NCBI RefSeq assembly: GCF_040412425.1
Contig: NC_089788.1
Span: 62,900,720 to 62,964,719 of the forward strand
Direction of reading: 5' to 3'
Length of the DNA stretch: 64,000 nt
DNA from: Macrobrachium rosenbergii
Taxonomy: Eukaryota; Arthropoda; Malacostraca; Decapoda; Palaemonidae
Shown: positions 58,647 through 64,000 of the stretch, one piece after another
Layout: each line of letters starts with the position of its first letter
How positions within the stretch are numbered: the first letter of the stretch is position 1
Notes under the pieces: generated by a model
What the model saw: only the letters and a program-made list of their open reading frames with translations
What the model was told of the DNA's origin: nothing
Database searches by the model: none
Translations under genes and position numbers: made by a program

Positions 58647-61131
58647 CTTTGCATTAGCAAGAGCTTGGTGTCTGTAGTGTGATGCAAGGAGTTCCAGAGA
58701 TGCTAGATATGCTGCAGTTGAGGACTCAGCATCATGTTCTGTTTGGTGACTGAACTCTTCTCGTTGGGAAGCCTTGGTATGTCTTGGTTGTGGAGTTGGA
58801 ATGACTGATGGTCTAGGTAGAGTAAGACTGTTAGTGCGAAGGGCAGGTTTGTTACGAGGGACAATAGTTGTACGTCCATCCCAAGGTTTATCTTGTTGAT
58901 TTGAAAGTTTTCGTATAACATCAACTACACGGGGTGCAGTTGACTGAAATCTATCGTTACCATTAAGCTGACTGTGTCGAGCACTGTGCACTAAAACAGG
59001 GTTAATTGCTTCTGTGAGGAGCATAACATTTTCAGTCAGTGCAGCCAAGCCAAAGACATCTTCATACATTGGCAGTTGTGAAGCACGTCTATGGACAGGA
59101 ACCAAGAGGCCTCCTTGTCTTGCCATTATTGCTGCTGCATCAGACATATGCCGTAAACGTAGAGGCTTTGGAGGTCGAGGTGGAGGCTGCGGGTCTATTC
59201 CATGCCATGGAGGAAGCCGTGGTGGGCCTGCTTCACTTCTGTTAATTTCAATTACTGTTACATTTGTGTCTCCTCGTTTTTCTTCCTCATCACTGGCTAT
59301 GGCTGAAGAAGCAGCAGGAGATGGAGGGCCAGAATGTGCTGGAGAGGGTTCTTTACTGCTGACTTCAGGAGAAGAGTATCCAGATGATGATGATGACGAT
59401 TCTGGCATTACTGTTTCCTGAGTTTCTTCTCGTCTCACAGGTTTGCTCCGATGTTCTGTTTGAGTGGTGCGAATATTTGGTTTTGTGTTTGACCCACTAG
59501 TTGTAGCTTCTCTATAACGTGGGGCCACACTGAGATTGGTTTGTGCACATGATGCTCGTCGCCTAACTGGACGATAAGCTTCTGTCTGGCATCCAGCTGT
59601 TCTGAATGAAGGGACCCTAAGCACTATCTTATTTCTTTGAAGTTCACCATGGGGCAGTTGCTCCAGTAAAGCTTTAGAGTCTTCAATGGCTTCTCTGTGT
59701 GCAACTTCATATTTACTGGGCTTTCCTGGGCTCTTTTTTAGAATACTTTTTGGCACCTTCGTATCCAAAGCTTTTAGGCTTTCCATGATATTTTCATCAG
59801 ATTTAGTTGCTCTCAGTGGTGCAGGTGCTCCATGGTCAAGAATGTTTGTAAGGACTTCTTCAAGTCGTCTTAAATTTGCCTCATTGTTTCCTTCAGTTTT
59901 CTTTCTTTCTGGCTTTTTCACTGGAGTTGGCCGTGCTATGGTCATATTTTTGTCTGCTAATCGAAGAGCCTTATCAACAATAGATGTGCGTGGAGGCTTT
60001 ACAATTTCAGGTTTTGTGGATTTTACAACTTCAGGCTTTGTTGATTTAAGACTTTCTGAATCTTTAGTCACTGATGCATCTATAGAGGAGTCTTCTGACT
60101 GGGATGGCACTGTAGTACGTGGTTGTGGGGCAGGTCTCTTCCGTGTATTTTTAATATTTTCTTCAATAACTGGGAGAGGTATTGGTTTATCAATTGATGA
60201 AATTCGCTTTACCATGCCCGTAAGTGGACGAGAATCTTTGGAATTTTCTTCTGTTGGCTGAAGTGCATCAAATCGTGTAGTCTTTTCACAAGTAGATGCA
60301 CCAGATTGATTTTGTGTAGCTTCTGTTTCAACTGCATTTAGTAGGAGGCTCCTCTGTATCCTCACTATTTTCTACTTTAACAATTTTATGGGCAACGGGA
60401 GCTGATATTACTGAAGGTTTAGGCTTTGTAGGTGGTGGTGGAGCTGGGGCCTTTGGTTTTGTAACTCTAGTAACAGGGCGACTGAGTGGTCCAAATGATG
60501 TTAAAACCTTTTTGCCATCCAAAAATCTTTCTTGGAAACTAGTTGTTAGTTCATGTGAAGATCCACTGTCAGATGCCAGTGGTTCTTGGAAAGATGACGA
60601 TAAGCTGTTTTCAGAGCGGCTCATCTCTCTTGGAGCCATCCCTATTTCAATAACTGGAGCAGCATCAAGATCATCCAGAGAACAGGCATGAAACTTGCGA
60701 CTCAGAGTTGCTCCTTCACTGGGTGTTTCGTCGAGTAATATTCTTCCACTAACAGAATTTGAACGATGTATGCGACGGGTATGTGGTCTTGCATACTGCG
60801 AAGAGAATTGAGAATTTGGCAGTTCTGGGCATGCCACAGGTGGTGGTGGTCTTAGTCGTACATCTGGAATACTAAGATCTCTGCGGACTGCAAAACTCTG
60901 AGCCCGTTGTGGTCGCTGATGCACACGAGCATAGCGAGGATTAACAAAAGATGCATGACGTGCTGGCAGTCTTCTTGATCCATCTGGAAAGTCAGACAGT
61001 AAATCCAAACCCATAGGATATAGAGCAGTTGGATTTTTATCTTCTTCAGGATGATAAACCCAAGCAGAAGAGCCAGCTGGGTCAGGAAGGGCCACGACAT
61101 CCTCTAGCGAAGGAGTGGAATCTGGACCATC
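58647..61131 (-). CDS. Uncharacterised proline/serine-rich protein, large penultimate exon (frame break)
   Basis: The acceptor AATTTATTACAG ends at 61132 and the exon starts GAT in phase 0. The donor AAG|GTACTG ends it at 58647, also phase 0. It encodes about 827 residues of low-complexity, mostly disordered sequence with no recognised domain: APAPPPPTKPKP near 60430, SSSSSSGYSSPEVSSKEPSPAHS near 59360, PPPRPPKPLRLRH near 59170 and many RR(A)S-type phospho-site-like motifs. A helix-like segment closes the exon (AAYLASLELLASHYRHQ). Such proteins are often cytoskeletal or signalling scaffolds with SH3-binding PxxP motifs; that is inference. The length, 2485 bp, is not a multiple of three: the upstream frame reaches TGA at 60330-60328 and the downstream frame opens just before it, so one base seems extra. 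Confidence 0.85.
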
Positions 61132-64000
61132 CTGTAATAAATTTGATGTTAGGAACAAACTGTATATAATATTGTCTGATGTCAATATGAAAGTAAAATG
61201 CTAATTAAATAATAACAGATTTTTGAAATTAAATAAGACTTATTAAAACAGGTAAAATATAAGGCAAAAATAATACATCAGGACTAGGACTTAGAACCAG
61301 GTAATGTTTCCAGGCCTTCAAGAGCACCTTCACATCCCAACACATTCACAAAAGCTTTATCAGGCTGACAAATATGTAAGCATCATTGCAAAAATAATAA
61401 TAATAATGGATATACGTTTAACTGCAGGTGGGAACATCTAAATAAAAAGATAATTCTTATCATTTTATGGAACAATGCATGTAAATGCAGAGGAATGAGT
61501 GAAATGAAGACTTCTTGTCTACATAGTTTGAATTTGCCTAACTGTATGCTTGAAAGTAATAAAATAATACAAAATTAACAAGATAATTCGCTCATTTGCC
61601 AGAAGAGTGACACAACTCAAAAAATGTTTTTTGGGTTACTGATACCAGCAGATAGCTTGTTCTTTGTTCCATATTGTGGTAAAAATGTCTTATTTGTATT
61701 TATAATACTAACCGCTAGAGGGCATGACATGTCTATTACACTATAGAGAGTATAAAGAGTTTTATACTTTAAATTGCTTCTCCTGAAAACTAGCAAATTT
61801 TTTAGTTATTTCACTCTTCTGGCCAATGAACTATATGTTTGTGAAGCAGTCTCTGCAACTGATAAATTCCTACTGTGATTAACCTCTGACCTCTTAATTT
61901 TTTTATGAACTCTGCACATCAGCTTCATTACTGAAGGGGAATGGGTAAAAATAATTCATAAATATTTTTGAGGCACTAGCAAAATTTGTTGAAATAAACA
62001 TTTCAGCAAAACAGTTTTGTTATAAACAGTATTGTGTATATAAAGCAGAAAATCTAATGAATTATTTATGAAAACTGGAAAGCTTGTCTTTTGTAATGAA
62101 TTCATAACCAACTTATGGTTTAAAGGAGTAACAGAAGTGAAAATTGAGAAAGAAAAGTCTAAGAGGTCAGACATCTAGATGGGAAGTGACCCGTGGAAAT
62201 TTATCAGTACATTTCTTCATTTTCCATTAATGCAAATGGAAGACATCAGGCTGTAATAATGATTTCTGGTGTTCAGCCATCTCAGTAAATCACTTCTACT
62301 ATGGCAAGTCTGGTTTATATGGAATTTATTATAGGATTAGTATCTTGAGGAGTTTATTACAAGATTTTGGAGGCTGAAGATATGGAGGAGGTGAGGATAC
62401 ACTGTGAAGTTGAAAAACCAATGTATGAAAATAATTAGTTTTGTCTCAACCTCCTTAATCATATACAGTATATGTCTGTATTGTATTCCTGCAATGTTTT
62501 CCCAAGTTCAACAGTTGTGTGACAGACAGAAGGTATTCGTGCTTCACATGAACACTGTGAAACCTCACATATGTCTACTAACTACTAACCTTTGGCGGAT
62601 CTGCAGTCTTCAGCAGAGATCACTATGCCATTGTTTGTAATTAATTCAATTTCCATATAAATCTTCAATTCTTTCAGCCCTTTTGCACTCTAGGACTTTA
62701 GAACTTTGAATTCTAAAATTAGTAGATACTTTGTAGTCACCTCAATTTGTTTCACGAGCTTCAACAAGTGTAACTTTTGTTAAGTAGTTCATCACCCTAA
62801 AATTTTAGCATTTTCCAGTATTTGCCTAATTTCAGTTAGTGATCACTGTAATTTTGTATAAAATTTATTATTTTTGTATAAATTTTATTTCTTTTTGTCA
62901 TATTTAATTGTGAGTTTATTGGTTAAGTTTTCCTGATGATAAATTGTTGCATAGTCAACATAAGGCAAGGTGTCATTTGTGTTTACAGTTTTTTCCATCT
63001 TTTTAATGCTAATACAGTGAAATTTAATTGTGTATTAGTGGCCTTGCTGCAGCTAACTATTGTACTTTGTTGATACTATTTTAAGAACAATGTGTCTATT
63101 CATGCCATGAAATTCAGTTATTAAGTTGCCAATTGCTTTTCATAATGACAGGGATTTGTAACAAAATTGTTCTTACCTACTATAGTCAGTCAAATGCACA
63201 GTTGATTCTTGGGTGGGATCTACAGAGTAATCACATTGCCAATATTCCAATTTAGGATTGTAAATAAGGGGTCATAATTTCACAGTTTGTAGGAGGGTAA
63301 CTATACAATCTCTTTATAGTTCAATGGAATATCCTTAGTATTTCTTTACTGTATTTCAAGTGCTGAACTGATAATACTGTAAAAACAGAGGGAAGTTTAG
63401 CCTGTGAATTCTGCATAGCTTCTTGCATGCAGGTTATTTCAAGCAATGTGGATGGGAAAAGGTAAGCCTCCCTCCTGGGACTATAAACTGTTGTGGTCAC
63501 TGTCCATCAATCATGGAAAGACATGGGATTTTCCAGAGTCAGGAACATACAGGCCAAAGAGAAAATGTATAGTATTCTTATATTTCATCTTTGAGGAACT
63601 GTAATTGATGTTGTGACCAGTTTTGCATATAGATACAGCAATTCAAGTGCGTGATAAGCCACCTGCCCACAGACCAGTCTACCTGTTTGTTTACTATTCT
63701 TCTTTACCCCATCCAGTGGATGTTCCACTACCAGTGATGATGCACACATGACAAGATTTAGGGACGTCTGTAATGTCCATGCAGACACAACAAGCAGACT
63801 CAAGTCAACAAGTAAGCTTTAGTTCATCTTCACAGAGCTTCAGGAATTCTCAAGGAGCACTGCACTACTCCTAGGTCATCTTTCAGAAGTCACTCCATCA
63901 AACAAGAAATCCAGTGAAGTTGTTCTACTGTGGTCTTGATTATGGTGGAGAGATGAACTTAAATTGTGGATAAACTGGCTAAAGGACAAGCTCTGCTTAC
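61132..64000 (-). other. Intron or 5' flank of the - strand gene
   Basis: No upstream coding exon could be identified. Since the large exon begins at an acceptor in phase 0, at least one more exon must lie here or beyond the window. The sequence is AT-rich, with slightly more complex sequence at 63400-64000 but no supported frame. Confidence 0.45.

Noticed and set aside
59014..60261. + strand open frames of 135 and 191 codons opposite the proline-rich exon
   Set aside because: They are antisense shadows of the - strand coding exon, whose composition, splice borders and phase are consistent.

Overview
The window looks like nuclear DNA of a malacostracan, most likely decapod, crustacean. The clues are spliced genes with GT-AG introns, abundant GA, TA and TG microsatellites, DIRS-type tyrosine-recombinase retroelements, a copia element that looks GalEa-like, jockey/CR1- and RTE-type LINEs, tRNA-derived SINEs and many TA-flanked inverted-repeat elements. 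The group call rests on family resemblance alone; no species is claimed. No rRNA gene, functional tRNA gene, CRISPR array or operon was seen.

Two host genes can be supported. The first, on the + strand, is the mitochondrial large-subunit ribosomal protein mL38 (mRpL38). Seven exons between 10277 and 42450 join in one frame through matching splice phases and end at a TAA. The N-terminal exon or exons were not found. The second, on the - strand (61131 down to 58100), is an unrecognised proline/serine-rich, probably disordered protein. Its last two exons are visible, and a one-base disruption of the frame lies in the large exon.

Layout: 1-760 is a DIRS-like fragment. 3050-7545 is a DIRS-like unit with inverted ends, an internal ~190-bp tandem repeat and a gag-like region. 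9225-10091 is TA-rich microsatellite. 10277-42450 is mRpL38. Its introns hold a LINE fragment, a decayed 5-kb copia element with both LTRs, a hAT/BED transposase remnant, five copies of a GGCAGTCCC-ended inverted-repeat element, one copy of a 1.5-kb Tigger-like element, a pogo/Tigger-like transposase remnant, and a nest in which a 6.6-kb DIRS-like element splits an RTE LINE and itself carries a SINE. 42940-45090 is a DIRS recombinase fragment interrupted by a SINE. 45241-46770 is the second 1.5-kb Tigger-like copy. 51000-55325 is another DIRS remnant with RNase H and recombinase parts. 58100-61131 is the - strand gene. The rest is AT-rich intronic or intergenic DNA.

The two genes show no functional link. 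The most notable points are the transposon-in-transposon history of the mRpL38 introns, a recurring foldback sequence just downstream of the DIRS coding remnants, and the frame break at a UGA codon in the proline-rich gene.
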